Positions 31,120 to 41,921 of a stretch of 64,000 bases of DNA are shown in pieces; positions within the stretch are counted from its first letter, which is position 1, and the number at the start of each line of letters is the position of its first letter. This DNA is from Piliocolobus tephrosceles (Eukaryota > Chordata > Mammalia > Primates > Cercopithecidae): NCBI RefSeq assembly GCF_002776525.5, contig NC_045449.1:639606-703605 (forward strand), in the 5' to 3' direction. Below the pieces are notes generated by a model that searched no databases, was not told the origin of the DNA, and worked only from the letters and a program-made list of their open reading frames with translations. The position numbers and the translations under genes are program-made.

Positions 31120-31437
31120 TATTCTATTCTATTCTATTTTATTTTATTTTATTTTTGAGACGGAGTCTCGCTCTGTCGCCCAGGCTGGAGTGCAGTGGCC
31201 GGATCTCAGCTCACTGCAAGCTCCGCCTCCCGGGTTTACGCCATTCTCCTGCCTCAGCCTCCGAGTAGCTGGGACTACAGGCACCCACCACCTCGGCCAG
31301 CTAGTTTTTTGTATTTTTTAGTAGAGACGGGGTTTCACCGTGTTAGCCAGGATGGTCTCGATCTCCTGACCTCGTGATCTGCCCGTCTTGGCCTCCCAAA
31401 GTGCTGGGATTACAGGCTTGAGCCACTGCACCCGGCT
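31120..31437 (-). mobile_element. AluYRa-like, antisense, (ATTCT)n/(ATTTT)n tail
   Basis: The tail has evolved into pentamer units (31120-31156). Body has gtggccggatctcagctcac and ccagctagttttttgtattt. Confidence 0.93.
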
Positions 31438-31774
31438 TGAGTTAATGTATTTTAACCCAATACATCTGAGATATGATCATTTTGACATGTAATCAATATG
31501 AACGAATAATCGGAACATATTACATTCCTTTCATCGTATCTGGGTCTCGGGGGCCTGGTGCACTTTATACCTTCAGCGCCTCTCCGTGTAGACTTGCCTC
31601 GTTCTTAGGTTCCTGCTTCGAAGCCGTGAGAAGCTAGAGGCAGCTCCTGGGCCACACAGCTCTGGGAATTGATACCGTACAGTTAAGAAGGGTCCAGAGT
31701 TCTACTTTCTTCTAAACTGTGTATTTTGGAATGACTGGCCTGGAATTAATAAATAAATACTATGTTTTTTAAAG

Positions 31775-32085
31775 TTTTTTTTTTTTTTTTTTTTTTTTTT
31801 TTGAGACGGAGTCTGGCTCTGTCGCCCAGGCTGGAGTGTGGTGGCCAGATCTCAGCTCACTGCAAGCTCCGCCTCCCAGGTTTATGCCATTCTCCTGCCT
31901 CCGCCTCCCAAGTAGCTGGGACTACAGGCGCCCGCCTCGTCGCCCAGCTAGTTTTTTGTATTCTTTAGTAGAGACGGGGTTTCACCGTATTAGCCAGGGT
32001 GGTCTCGATCTCCTGACCTTGTGATCCGCCTGTCTCGGCCTCCCAAAGTGCTAGGATTACAGGCTTGAGCCACCACGCCCGGCTA
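31775..32085 (-). mobile_element. AluYRa-like, antisense
   Basis: T28 tail, gccagatctcagctcactgc, cccagctagttttttgtatt. taaagttttttt on both sides is the likely TSD. Confidence 0.93.
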
Positions 32086-32109
32086 AAGTTTTTTTTTTAA
32101 AGAAAAATG

Positions 32110-32200
32110 GTTTCAGTTCCCACCTGCCTCTTTCCTACTTAAACAGCTCTGGGCAAGTCACCTAACCTTCTTGAGCTTGAGCGTCATAAAAGTCATAAAA
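32110..32200 (+). mobile_element. MIR core, sense
   Basis: ctctgggcaagtcacctaac then cttcttgagcttgagcg is the MIR core with the donor-like phrase retained. Confidence 0.6.
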
Positions 32201-32296
32201 CTCAAACCAAGGTGAAAAACCTCCAACACAACTTCCCACAGGGCCATATCGAGGCTCATATATTATAATGCAGATGGAGTGTTTTGCGGATTTTTA

Positions 32297-32606
32297 GTTT
32301 TTGTTGTTTTTTTTCCGAGATAAAGTCTCGCTACGTCACCCAGGCTGGAGCGCAGTGGCGTGATCTTGGCTCACTGCAAGCTCCACCTCCCAGGTTCGAG
32401 CAATTCTCCTGCCTCAGCCTTCCGAGTAGCTGGGACTACAGGTGCCTGCCACCACCCCCAGCCAACTTTTATTTATTTATTTTTTTAGTGGAAATGGGGT
32501 TTCATTATGTTGGCCAGGCTGGTCTCGAACTCCTGACCTCAGGTGATCCGCCCACCTCAGTCTCCCAAAGTGCTGGGATTACAGGTGTGAGCCACCACAC
32601 CTGGCC
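32297..32606 (-). mobile_element. AluS, antisense
   Basis: gataaagtctcgctacgtca head; an inserted tatttatttattt lies at the linker (32468-32487). Ends ccaccacacctggcc. Confidence 0.93.
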
Positions 32607-33034
32607 AGAGTATTCTGTATAGTCCTATGCAAATGCCAATTATTGCTATTCCAGTTACCTTAAGAGACTAGATCATCCTCAAACACCAGTAGCATTCTTT
32701 TCTTTGGTCTATAAACATTTTGCACACACCTGTCCTTCCTTCCCAGAGGCACAAGAACGTTAGAAACACACATCAACAATCCGCTAGTACAAGTACCATA
32801 TCGGAAGCTGTAAACCCACTTTACAAGAAAAGTCTCATCCCAATTTCCACGTGATTTTTTTTGGAGGGTTATCTCCAAGAGAATTAATTAGACTAGTAAA
32901 TGAAGATGGAGAAAAACATCTGTCCTCACCCAAGCCAACTCATCTTGTTCCCTTTCCTGTAGCCTCTGTGAATTTAAGTGATTGCTTCCTGCAATATTTT
33001 AGGATTGTGAAGAGAAGTGGTATCTCAATACTAC
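32607..33034. other. Unique sequence, no gene seen
   Basis: Non-repetitive AT-rich text; frames under 75 residues outside repeat. Nothing recognised. Confidence 0.45.
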
Positions 33035-33339
33035 TTTTTATTTATTTATTTATTTTTTTAACAGAGTCTCACTCGGTACTCAAGCTGGAGTGCACCAGAG
33101 TGATCTTGGCTCATTGCAACCCCCGCCTCCCGGGTTCAAGTGATTCTCCCGCCTCAGCCTCTGGAGTAACTGGGATTACAGGTGCGCGCCACCACGCCAG
33201 GCTAATTTTTGTATTTTTAATAGAGACGGGGTTCCACCATGTCGGCCAGGCTGGTCTTGAACTCCTGACCTGAGGTGATCCTCCCGCCTTGGCCTCCCAA
33301 AGTGCTGACATTACAGGCGTGAAACCACTGTGCCCGGCC
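33035..33339 (-). mobile_element. AluS, antisense, (TTTA)n tail
   Basis: Tail tttatttatttatttattt; the head after it is short (gagtctcactcggtactcaa). Ends gtgcccggcc. Confidence 0.92.
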
Positions 33340-33960
33340 TGGAATATGGTCGTATTTGGTGGGCCTGGCCTGGAATATGGTAATGTTTAGCAGGCGAGTT
33401 ATCCACCGATTGGTCCTTTTTTCAGATGTCAGATCTGCAGGATTCTCAAGTGGACATGGGCATGTCTTCAGACACTGCAACTTTCATAAACGGCCACAAA
33501 ATATAACGGATGGCAGAAAACGAGGGAGGTGGGTTCTGTCCTCTCAAAACCAGCTGTATCTATCTTTGTTGGCTTCATGCATTAACTGCCAAACTGGACA
33601 CTCGGTGGCCCAGGCTCACGGCCAAATCATGTAACGGGCTCAGCAGTGCTGTCCCCGAACCTGGGAGCTCTCAGTCCCACCTCCCAGAGTACCCCCAAGT
33701 CTCCCTCTCTAGAGACACCTGTGGTCCTGTTCAAAGGCATTCCCGCTTTTGGACCTAAAGGCTCCAAGAAAGAAAAAGAGTCCCATCGTTCTGAAACCGA
33801 ACAGAACAAAACCATAATAACCTTTCCTGTCTTAATGGACTGTTCCCCAGAGACAGTGCGCCGGTGGGGCGTCCTCTAAAGGAACAACAATTTCCTCAAT
33901 TCTGACCCCTGATTTTTCTCCTCTAGTCTCTAATTGGGTTACTTCAAAAACCCATGTTCT
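33340..33960. other. Unique sequence with a short duplication
   Basis: cctggaatatggt occurs at 33338 and again at 33368. The rest is non-repetitive; frames of 82 residues or fewer outside the Alu show no family. cttcaaaaacccatgttct at its end carries the TSD of the next Alu. Confidence 0.5.
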
Positions 33961-34257
33961 GGTTGAGCGCGGTGACTCACGCCTGTAATCCCAGCACTTC
34001 GGGAGGCCAAGGTGGGCGGATCACAAGGTCAGGAGTTCAAGACCAGCCTGGCCAACATGGTGAAACCCTGTCTCTATTAGAAATACAACAATTAGCCAGG
34101 TGTGGTGGCAGGCGCCTGAAATCCCAGCTACTCGGGAGGCTGTGGCAAGGGAATCCCTTGAATCCGGGAGGCCGAGCTTGCAGTGAACTGAGATCGCGCC
34201 ACTGCACCCCAGCCTGGGCGACAGAGCAAGACTCCGTCTCAAAGGAAACAAAACAAA
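33961..34257 (+). mobile_element. AluS with 13-bp TSD
   Basis: ggttgagcgcggtgactcac start; aaacccatgttct precedes it and recurs after the tail at 34258. Confidence 0.95.
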
Positions 34258-34941
34258 AAACCCATGTTCTACATTTTTGGACTGAAGCCGCTCCGGTTAA
34301 ACCAAGAGTCCAGGGCAGTGGTTCCCAAACATGTACCAAAGGCCCCTGAAGAGTGCTTCAGGGTTTTCTCAAAGGTCCTTCCATCCAATGAACACCAACA
34401 ACTGTCCTCAGACCAAAACTTCAAAACTACAGGTGCCACTAGGTATAGGATCCATGAAACTTTTGCCTCATGTTGTAAACACCGAAAACCACAACCAGCC
34501 TTTAATAATACACTCCCTGCCACAATCTGTCCTAGTCAAACGAGAAGAACACATCTCAAAATCTTTTAAGTGACAGAATAATGAAGATTAAACAAGAAAC
34601 ATCTTTGGTTTTGTTTTTCACTTTTAATCTCCTAAGGCGTTGCAAAATCTGAAATTACAAACGCTTATAAATTTAAACATTACACAACCACTGCTCGGCA
34701 TGAAACAGAGAGATTTTATATTTATTCTTCAGTGGTACCCAATAGAGGAATAGCATACCCTTAGAATACAGTCTCAGTGTAACATCTGGACAGACCTGCA
34801 CTGATTAGAAAAACAAACCACCAAAAACCTGGTCTGACATGAGACTGTTCACAAAAGACAGCACTTCTTTACCTCTGCTGGAGTTTTACAAGGGATGAAA
34901 AATAGAGCTTTGGTAAGTTTGTGTTCCAAAGGAAACCAATC
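34258..34941. other. Unique sequence, possible hAT fragment at its start
   Basis: gggcagtggttcccaaacat at 34313-34332 resembles the terminal repeat of hAT-Charlie elements, but the following text is not recognised. 34580-34930 is AT-rich, smooth unique DNA with no gene evident. Confidence 0.4.
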
Positions 34942-35265
34942 TTTTTCTTTTTCTTTCTTTTTTTTTTTTTTTTTTTTTTTTTGAGACGGAGTCTCGCTCT
35001 GTCGCCCAGTATGGATTGAGTGGCGCAATCTCAGCTCACTGCAAGCTCCACCTCCCGGGTTCACGCCATTCTCCTGCCTCAGCCTCCCGAGTAACTGGGA
35101 CTACAGGTGCCGCCACCACACTCGGGTAATTTTTTGTATTTTTAGTAGAGACAGGGTTTCACCGTGTTAGCCGGGATGGTCTCGATCTCCCGACCTTGTG
35201 ATGCTCCCGCCTGGGCCTTGGTCCCAAAGTGCTGGGATGACAGGCATGAGCCACTGCGCCCGGCC
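34942..35265 (-). mobile_element. AluY, antisense
   Basis: Tail of more than 40 T with C, then gagacggagtctcgctctgt; body lost part of the right arm (agtatggattgagtggcgca). Flanks ggaaaccaatct and ggaaatgaatct suggest the TSD. Confidence 0.93.
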
Positions 35266-35559
35266 GGGAAATGAATCTTAAGCAACTACTGTGAGTGATG
35301 CCTCCAAAGTGGACTAATGGGAAACGGCATGGAATAGAGGACACATGTCTTAAAAACCGTTGGCAAGCGATACCCCCTTTCATATCTACATCTATCCACT
35401 ATGGATCTTACGAAAGAATCATGAAATACTTCTAACATAAAGGCAGTTTATTTGCCAAGAGAACAATCTTAAATCTCCTAAAAGCTCCATCCAGTTCTAG
35501 GTGGAAACAACATGCTACACCTTCTAAATCCAATAACGTATGACTCAAATTCTAATCTT

Positions 35560-35874
35560 GGCCGGGCCCGGCAGCTCATGCCTGTAATCCCAGCACTTTG
35601 GGAGGCTGAGGCAGGCAGATCACCTGAGGCCAGGGGTTGGAGACCAGCTTGGCCAACATGGCGAAACGCCATCTCTACTAAAAACATAAAAATCAGCCAG
35701 GTGTGGTGGTGGGTGCTTATAATCTCAGCTACTCAGGAGGCTGAGGCAGAAGAATCGCTTGAACCCGGGAGGCGGAGGTTGCAATGAGCCAAGATTGTGC
35801 CACTGCACTCCAGCCTGGGGGACAAGAGCAAAACTTTGTCTCAAAAAAAAATAATAAATAAATAAATAAATAAA
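35560..35874 (+). mobile_element. AluS with (AAAT)n tail
   Basis: ggccgggcccggcagctcat start; attctaatctt before and attcgaatctt after the tail. Confidence 0.94.
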
Positions 35875-36644
35875 TTCGAATCTTTATAAGTGGCATAGAC
35901 AGATAAAATGTTTTCCAAATGCTGTAGGATATATATTTTCTAAAGCTCTCAATATTGTCTGGAGCGTTTTTTTTTTTTATTTGTTTTTTAAAAGAATTTA
36001 TCATCCGTTCCAAGTTAGAGTTCACTTGCGCTGAGAACTGATGATGTTTTTTAAAAAAGCAACATATTTTCTACACACAGCATTATTGCTCCAATGAGTT
36101 AATGCCAACAAATGTGCTCAGGATCGTTTCCAGATTTTTCAAGTAACTGTACTCCCCGGAATGGTCAACCCAGTCCCATCTGTCCTTGATTACTGAATTT
36201 GCAGTTACTGGCGAGTTCAAAATGACTTTTCCACAGCGAAGATGGAAGCACACCTGGGCGGCGGAACGCGGGATGTGGGCTCAGCTCACAGACCTTCTCA
36301 CGCAGGGATCTGACAGGCAGCAGAAAAAAGGAATTCCCTCCCCGCGAGAAGGCTTGGGAAAGACAGTCTCCATGTTCTGGGAGACTCTGGACTTTAAGGA
36401 AGATTCCTTCCTGCTCTGGCTTATCTGTTTTTAGCTTTTTTTTTTTTTAAGTATCTTTTGCTGATTAACTCCACTCTGCCTATTCTCTCAAAGGACTCCA
36501 AGTTCCCACAGTACATATGTATCCAATTTTATTGCTTTGCACTTGATATATGGCTTTGTAACTGCTCAAGGCATATTTTTGTGAACATTATGTTTCTGTC
36601 TCCCATACTCTAAGCTTCTTAGCAATAAAAATCATGCCCTGCCC
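35875..36644. other. Unique sequence, candidate conserved block
   Basis: 36000-36430 is non-repetitive with retained CpG (acctgggcggcggaacgcgg) and an 82-residue plus frame without recognised family. 36440-36640 resembles a worn sense L2 3' end (ctgtctcccatactctaagc, aatcatgccctgccc). Confidence 0.4.
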
Positions 36645-37225
36645 TCCTTGGGATTTTTAACTATGACTGCATTAAATCTATAAATTAATTTTTTAAAAAT
36701 GACATCTTTACAATATTTCATATTTCTAGCCAGGAACAGTCTGTTTCTCCATTAATCGCAGGTCTTTTTGTGAGAGGGAGTCACGCTCTGTCACCCAGGC
36801 TGGAGTGCAGTGGCGTGATCTCGGTTCACTGCAAGCTCCACCTCCAGGGTTCAAGCAATTCTCCTGCCTCAGCCTCCCGAGTAGCTGAGACTACAGACAC
36901 CTGACCAGGCCCCACTAATTTTTTTTGTAGTTTTAGTAGAGATGGGATTTCACCGTGTTAGCCAGGATCTCCTGACCCTGTGATCCACCTGCCTCGGCCT
37001 CCCAAAGTGCTGGGATTACAGGCACCCGCCACCACGCCCGGCTAATTTAATATTTTTAGTAGAGATGAGGTTTCACCATGTTAGCCAGGATGGTCTTGAT
37101 CTCTTGACCTCGTGATCCGCCTGCCTCAGCCTCCCAAAGTGCTGGGGTTACAGGTGTGACTCACTGGGCCCGGCCTTTTTTTAATGTCTAACCAAAGTTT
37201 CATAGTTTTCTCCAACTATAAAAAC
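36645..37225 (-). mobile_element. Old L1 ORF2 fragment, antisense, split by an Alu
   Basis: gggatttttaactatgactg, cattaaatctataaattaat and gacatctttacaatatttca are the antisense of an L1 ORF2 segment. After the Alu it goes on with taatgtctaaccaaagtttc and atagttttctcc. Confidence 0.75.
36764..37175 (-). mobile_element. Alu with duplicated left-arm segment, antisense
   Basis: A first left-arm part ends at gggattacaggcacccgcca (37013), then a second left-arm copy (ctaatttaatatttttagta onward) runs to gggcccggcc. Total 412 bp. Confidence 0.9.
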
Positions 37226-37337
37226 AAAATATGCACATGATAACAATTTTCACATGAGTCTTCCTCCCCGGATCCCAGTCTGGCTCTCAGGTAATCCCCT
37301 AAGTTAAGTAACTTCCAGATGAGATTCATGCATATAC

Positions 37338-37508
37338 TTTTTTTGCTTGTTTGTTTCGCTCTGTTGCCCAGGCTAGAGTGCAGTGGCATGATCTCGGCTC
37401 ACTGCAACCTCCGCCTCCTGGGTCAGGCTGGTCTCAGACCACAAGTGATCAGCCTGCCTCGGCGTCCCAAAGTGCTGGGATTACAGGCATAAGCCACTGG
37501 CTCCGGCC
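37338..37508 (-). mobile_element. Internally deleted Alu, antisense
   Basis: gtttcgctctgttgcccagg joins at cctcctgggtcaggctggtc directly to left-arm text, so about 120 bp of the middle is missing. Confidence 0.9.
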
Positions 37509-37988
37509 CAAATACGTGTTTATATAAACATGAATATCATCCTCCCCCATGCCCCGTTTTTAAAAAGCTGGGCAGGTTATTAATTTATTGCCTCTCAGCT
37601 GGCAAAGGAAAAACAGTTAAGGGGTGCAGGTTCATTTTCACAGATCAGGCAACAAAGGTTGAATATGAAACCAAGAGACAAACTGATAACCAGCACAGAA
37701 GCTAAATAAAAGCACAACACACACAGCACAAACTAGAAATCTCTGAAATGGCTGCACAGGATTCCATGGTATGGATATACCGTAATTTACCCACCCTTCT
37801 TCTACTCAGACACTTTCACATGGTAACTGCAAATATTGCTACAATGCACATCTCCATACAGACATCTTGGTTCAAACAGTCATCCCTCAGTGTCGGCCTG
37901 AGCTTGGTGTTGGTTCCAGGAACTCCCTTGCAGATGCAAGTCCCACCGTTAGCCCTGAGGAACCCAGTATATGAAACATCAGTCCTCG

Positions 37989-38290
37989 GTTAGGCGCAGT
38001 GGCTCACGCCTGTGATCTCAGCACTTTGGAGGCTGAGGCGGGAGGAGAGCTTGAGCCCAGGATTTTGAGACCAGCCGAGGCAATAATGTAGTGACAGCTC
38101 ATCTCTACAAAAACTAAAAAAATTAGCCAGGCCTGGTGGTGTGCACCTGTAGTCCCAGCTACCTGGGAGGCTGAGGCAAGAAGATCATTTAAGCTCAGGA
38201 GATGGAGGCTGCAGTGAGCCGAGAACATGCCACTGAACTCCAGCTGGGGCAACAGAGTGAGACCCTACCTCAAAAAAAAAAGGAAAAAGG
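37989..38290 (+). mobile_element. AluJ inside the Tigger
   Basis: gttaggcgcagtggctcacg start; right arm tcatttaagctcaggagatg. Tail A9 then ggaaaaagg. Confidence 0.9.
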
Positions 38291-38337
38291 AAAAGTCAAC
38301 CCTCTGTATAGTGTTCCACACTCTGCAAATACTGGCT

Positions 38338-38640
38338 TTTGTTTTTTGTGTGTTTCTGAGACGGAGTCTCGCTCTGTCGCCCAGGCTGGAGTGCAGTGGT
38401 ATGATCTCAGCTCACTGCAAGCTCCGCCTCCTGGGTTCCCGCCATTCTCCTGCCTCAGCCTCCCGAGTAGCTGGGACTACAGGCGCCCGCCACCTCGCCC
38501 GGCTAATTTTTTCATTTTTAGCAGAGATGCGGTTTTGCCGTGTTGGCCAGGCTGGTCTCGAACTCCTAACATCAGGTGATCCACCCGCCTCAGCCTCCCA
38601 AAGTGCTGGGATTATAAGCGTTAGCCACCGTGCCCGACCC
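38338..38640 (-). mobile_element. Mosaic Alu (YRa-like and S-like halves), antisense
   Basis: The right arm matches the young YRa type (gcaagctccgcctcctgggt, cgcccgccacctcgcccggc), whereas the left arm has S text (ggccaggctggtctcgaact, catcaggtgatccacccgcc). The switch lies near 38505-38545. Confidence 0.88.
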
Positions 38641-39060
38641 AATACTCTATTTTTTATCCACATTTGGTTGAAAAAAATCTGTGTATAAATGGACCGGTGT
38701 AGTTCAAGCCCATGTTGTTTGAGGGTCAAATGTATTTGTAAGATCTGTTGAGAAATTCCTAGAAATTGGACTGACAGGTCAAAGAGTACACACATTTTTA
38801 ACTCTGAGTGGCATTGCTGAAGACACCACATCAGTTTACACTCCCCCTAACCAGGCGGGAGAGCCCCCATCCACACCCTTCCCAACACTGTACGTTATCA
38901 AATGTTCCTTTTGCCCATCTAATAATCACATATTTCATCAGCTGTACTTCTTTAATTGCAGGTGGAATCAGGCATCTAACCATGTTTATATTTCTTTCTC
39001 TGTTCAAATGCTTTGCCCAAATTGATTTTAAAAGCTCTTTACGCATTAAGAAAAAAAACA

Positions 39061-39382
39061 GGCCAGTGAGTGGCGGCTCACACTTGTAATCCCAGCATTA
39101 AGATTACGTTTGGGAGGCTGAGGCGGGTGGATCACCTGAGGTCAGGAGTTCAAGACCAGCCTGGCCAACATGGTGAAACACCACCTCTACTAAAAATACA
39201 AAAATTAGTCGGGTGTGGTGGTGAACGCCTGTAATCCCAGCTACTCAGGAGGCTGAGGCAGGAGAATCACTTGAACCCAGGAGGCAACGGCAGCAGTGAG
39301 CCAAGATGGCGCCACTGCACTCCAGCCTGGGTGACAGAGGGAGAAAAGGAAAGGACAGAAAAAAGAAAGAAAGAAAAGAAAA
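39061..39382 (+). mobile_element. AluS with GAAA-type tail
   Basis: gtgagtggcggctcacactt head; an extra attaagattacg lies within the left arm (39098-39109). Tail ends in agaaagaaaagaaaaa. Confidence 0.93.
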
Positions 39383-39535
39383 ATAGCCCTTTTCTCTGTC
39401 ATATATGTTGGAAATATCTTTTCTCAGCCTAGGGTTTATCATTTTATCTGGTGTCTGGTATTTTGGACCATATAGAAGTTTTATATTACAGTCATCTCTT
39501 TTATAGTCACCAATAAAATCTAGATTAATTCTCTG

Positions 39536-40101
39536 AACACAAATAGAAGCTAATTTCCCATCAGGAAAAGTAAAATTGATGAGAAAAATTCATGAGATAC
39601 AAAAAATCCTTCCCCTGATTTTGTAAAATCTGGAAAAGCGAACAGCTGATCACCAAACCACTGCCAACTCCCAAAAGATGGAACTCATCCACAGGGCACC
39701 CACACAGCCCGGGATGGCCCATTTTCTCCTTGAGTCTGAAAAGTCCATTCGCTGGTCAGTTTTCCAGAGTCTGGTGACCCTCTTTGCCTCTAGCAAGAGA
39801 TGCGCTGGCTTAGCTGTTTCAACACAGAAGCGATCACAGATGAAGATGCCGGCCCTGCCCACAGCAGAGATGCCTCAACACAACAGCCAGTGCGACAGGC
39901 TGAGAAAGGAGAGTCGGTCAGTTTCCCAGAGACATCACCACGCAACAGAGACCAAAAGAGGATAAGGAGGCAGGTTCTCCACCTACCCTCCACGTCCCCA
40001 GGCAATGCAGAGACCAGGAATGTTCTCAGATGACTTTTCTCTCCTGGCACCTGTTCTTTCTTATCCTTGCAGTAAAAGAGCAGACAAAAATGAAGCAGAA
40101 A
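39536..40101. other. Unique sequence, no gene seen
   Basis: Frames up to 95 residues on both strands overlap. Nothing recognised. Confidence 0.45.
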
Positions 40102-40392
40102 GGCCGGGCGCAGTGGTTCACGCCTGTAATCCCAGCACTTTGGGAGGCCGAGGCGGGCGGATCACAAGGTCAGGAAATCCAGACCACGGTGAAACCCCGT
40201 CTCTACTAAAAATACAAAAAATTAGCCGGGCGCAGTGGTGGGCGCCTATAGTACCAGCTACTCAGGAGGCTGAGGCAGGAGAATGGCGGGAACCCACCAG
40301 GGGGAACTTGCAGTGAGCCGAGATCGCGCCACTGCCCTCCAGCCAGGGGGACAGAGCGAGACTCCATCTCAAAAAAAAAAAAAAAAAAAAAA
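40102..40392 (+). mobile_element. AluY, left arm shortened
   Basis: caggaaatccagaccacggt shows a loss of about 15 bp (catcctggctaacac missing). TSD gaagcagaaa before and after its 22-A tail. Confidence 0.94.
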
Positions 40393-40511
40393 GAAGCAGA
40401 AAAAAAAAAATGTTTAAACAATTGCCCTTTCCACCTACACTGGCAGAAAGTCACTTACTTAAGTGCAAGGACATTCGTTGTAAGGCCGTGTCCTCCCAAA
40501 CTCAGGGAAGA

Positions 40512-41100
40512 TTTTTATTTTATTTTTTATTTTTATTTTTATTTTTGAGACAGAGTCTTGCCCTGTGGTCTAGGCTGGAGTGTGGTGGCACAACCTCAGT
40601 TCACTACAAGCTCCGCCTCCTGGGTTCAAGTGATTCTCCAGCCTCAGCCTCCCAAGTAGCTGGGACTACAGTTGCCCGCCACCACGCCCGGCTAATTTCT
40701 GTATTTTTAATAGAGACAGTGTTTTACCATGTTGGCCAGACTGGTCTCAAACTCCTGACCTCAGATAATCCACCTGCCTCAGCCTCTCAAAGTGCTAGGA
40801 TTACAGGCGCCTGTCACCACGCCTGGCTAATTTTTGTATTTTTAATAGAGACGGGGTTACGCCATGTTGGCCAGGCTGGTCTCGAACTCCTGACCTCAGG
40901 CGATCCGCCTGCCTCAGCCTCCCAAAGTGCTGGGGTTACAGGTGCCCGCCACCACGCCCAGCTAATTTTTGTATTTTTAGTAGAAACAGGGTTTTACCAT
41001 GTTGGCTAGGCTGGTCTCAAACTCCTGATCTCAGGTGATCCACCCGCCTCAGCCTCCCAAAGGGCTGGGATTACAGGCACGAGCTACCACGCCAGGCCAG
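40512..41100 (-). mobile_element. Alu with three left-arm segments, antisense
   Basis: After a normal start, the block from ctaatttttgtatttttaat through agcctcccaaagtgctgggg occurs three times (from about 40693, 40828 and 40962), a step near 135 bp. The TSD ggaagattttt at 40506 and 41102 encloses all 589 bp. It yields a 199-residue frame with repeating text that is not a gene. Confidence 0.93.
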
Positions 41101-41214
41101 AAGGAAGATTTTTTTAAGGCGAGAAGTATGCAATAAGACAGCAGAAGCAAGGTCAAAGGCAAACACCAAGGTTTGTCATTGGTAGCGCAAGCGAGGTTCC
41201 TAGAGGAAACAGGA

Positions 41215-41570
41215 ATATACACAATTCAACCAACATGTACAAGATGCTACCTTGTACTAAGCATCGAACCAGGCGGAAACAAAGATGAGTAGCAGAGACT
41301 TGCTTCTGACCTTCAAGGAGCCCACAGTCCACTGAGTGAGGTAATTAACTCAGCAAGCGATTCAATAGAGAGAGAACCATGATGTGGGAAGCAAGACTGA
41401 CTGTTCAGTGTCGGGGAGGTGACACCAGATTTGTGGAACCAGGGCTTCCTGGAGGATCTGATGAGTGCATGGAATCAACAGCACAGGCAGAAAAAAAGAA
41501 ACCAAGTGAGCTGAGTTTTCCTAAAATATTAAAGGGAGTGAAATCGCAGAAAGAACCTTGTGCTGGAAAA
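41215..41570 (-). mobile_element. L2, antisense
   Basis: cacaattcaaccaacatgta, ctaccttgtactaagcatcg, accttcaaggagcccacagt and gaggatctgatgagtgcatg follow the antisense L2 3' region. Confidence 0.7.
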
Positions 41571-41583
41571 ATTTCAGAGTTGA

Positions 41584-41879
41584 TTTTTTTTTTTTTTTTA
41601 AGACAAAAATCTCACTCAGCCGCCAGGCTGGAGTGCAGTGGTACGATCTTGGCTCACTGCAACCTCTGCCTCTCGATTCAAGAGATTCTCCTGCCTCAGC
41701 CTCCCAAGTAGCTGGGAATACAGGTGCCTGCCACTACACCCAGCTAATTTTTTGTATTTTTAGTAGAGACGGGGTTTCACCATGTTGGCCAGGCTGGCCT
41801 CGAACTTCTGACCTCATGATTTGCCCACCTCGGCCTCCCAAAGTGCTGGGATTACAGGCGTGAGCCACCACACCCGGCC
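41584..41879 (-). mobile_element. AluS/Y, antisense
   Basis: T17 tail, degraded head (gacaaaaatctcactcagcc). agttga occurs at both ends. The left arm has accatgttggccaggctggc. Confidence 0.93.
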
Positions 41880-41921
41880 AGTTGAGAATAAGTGGGATTA
41901 TGATTAGGACGGCCTCTAGGA

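Larger units (their letters stand above)
30726..31590 (+). mobile_element. hAT-Charlie (MER1-type) DNA transposon, split by Alus
   Basis: cagtgctgttcaacagaaat, gtgggccacatgtatc and tcttaaatttcttcacagta fit the 5' end; after two Alus, ttttaacccaatacatctga, catgtaatcaatatgaac and tattacattcctttcatcgt continue it in order. The 3' inverted terminus is no longer recognisable. Confidence 0.65.
37878..38736 (-). mobile_element. TcMar-Tigger-type DNA transposon inside the L1, split by two Alus
   Basis: gtcatccctcagtgtcggcc and gttggttccaggaactccct at one end; gtcaaccctctgtatagtgt at 38296; and atccacatttggttgaaaaa, tgtgtataaatggaccggtg, catgttgtttgagggtcaaa at the other. These are the terminal phrases of Tigger-derived MER elements. 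No transposase frame survives. Confidence 0.7.
37740..39535 (-). mobile_element. Old L1M fragment, antisense, carrying Tigger and Alu insertions
   Basis: Part one (37740-37877): gctgcacaggattccatggt and gcaaatattgctacaatgca. Part two (38737-39060): ggactgacaggtcaaagagt, cagtttacactccccctaac, cccttcccaacactgtac. Part three (39383-39535): gttggaaatatcttttctca, ccatatagaagttttatatt. The order is consistent with one antisense L1. Confidence 0.75.

Noticed and set aside
40410..41009. 199-residue plus frame, the longest of all
   Set aside because: It is the translation of an antisense Alu with three repeated segments; the repeated protein text comes from the repeated DNA.
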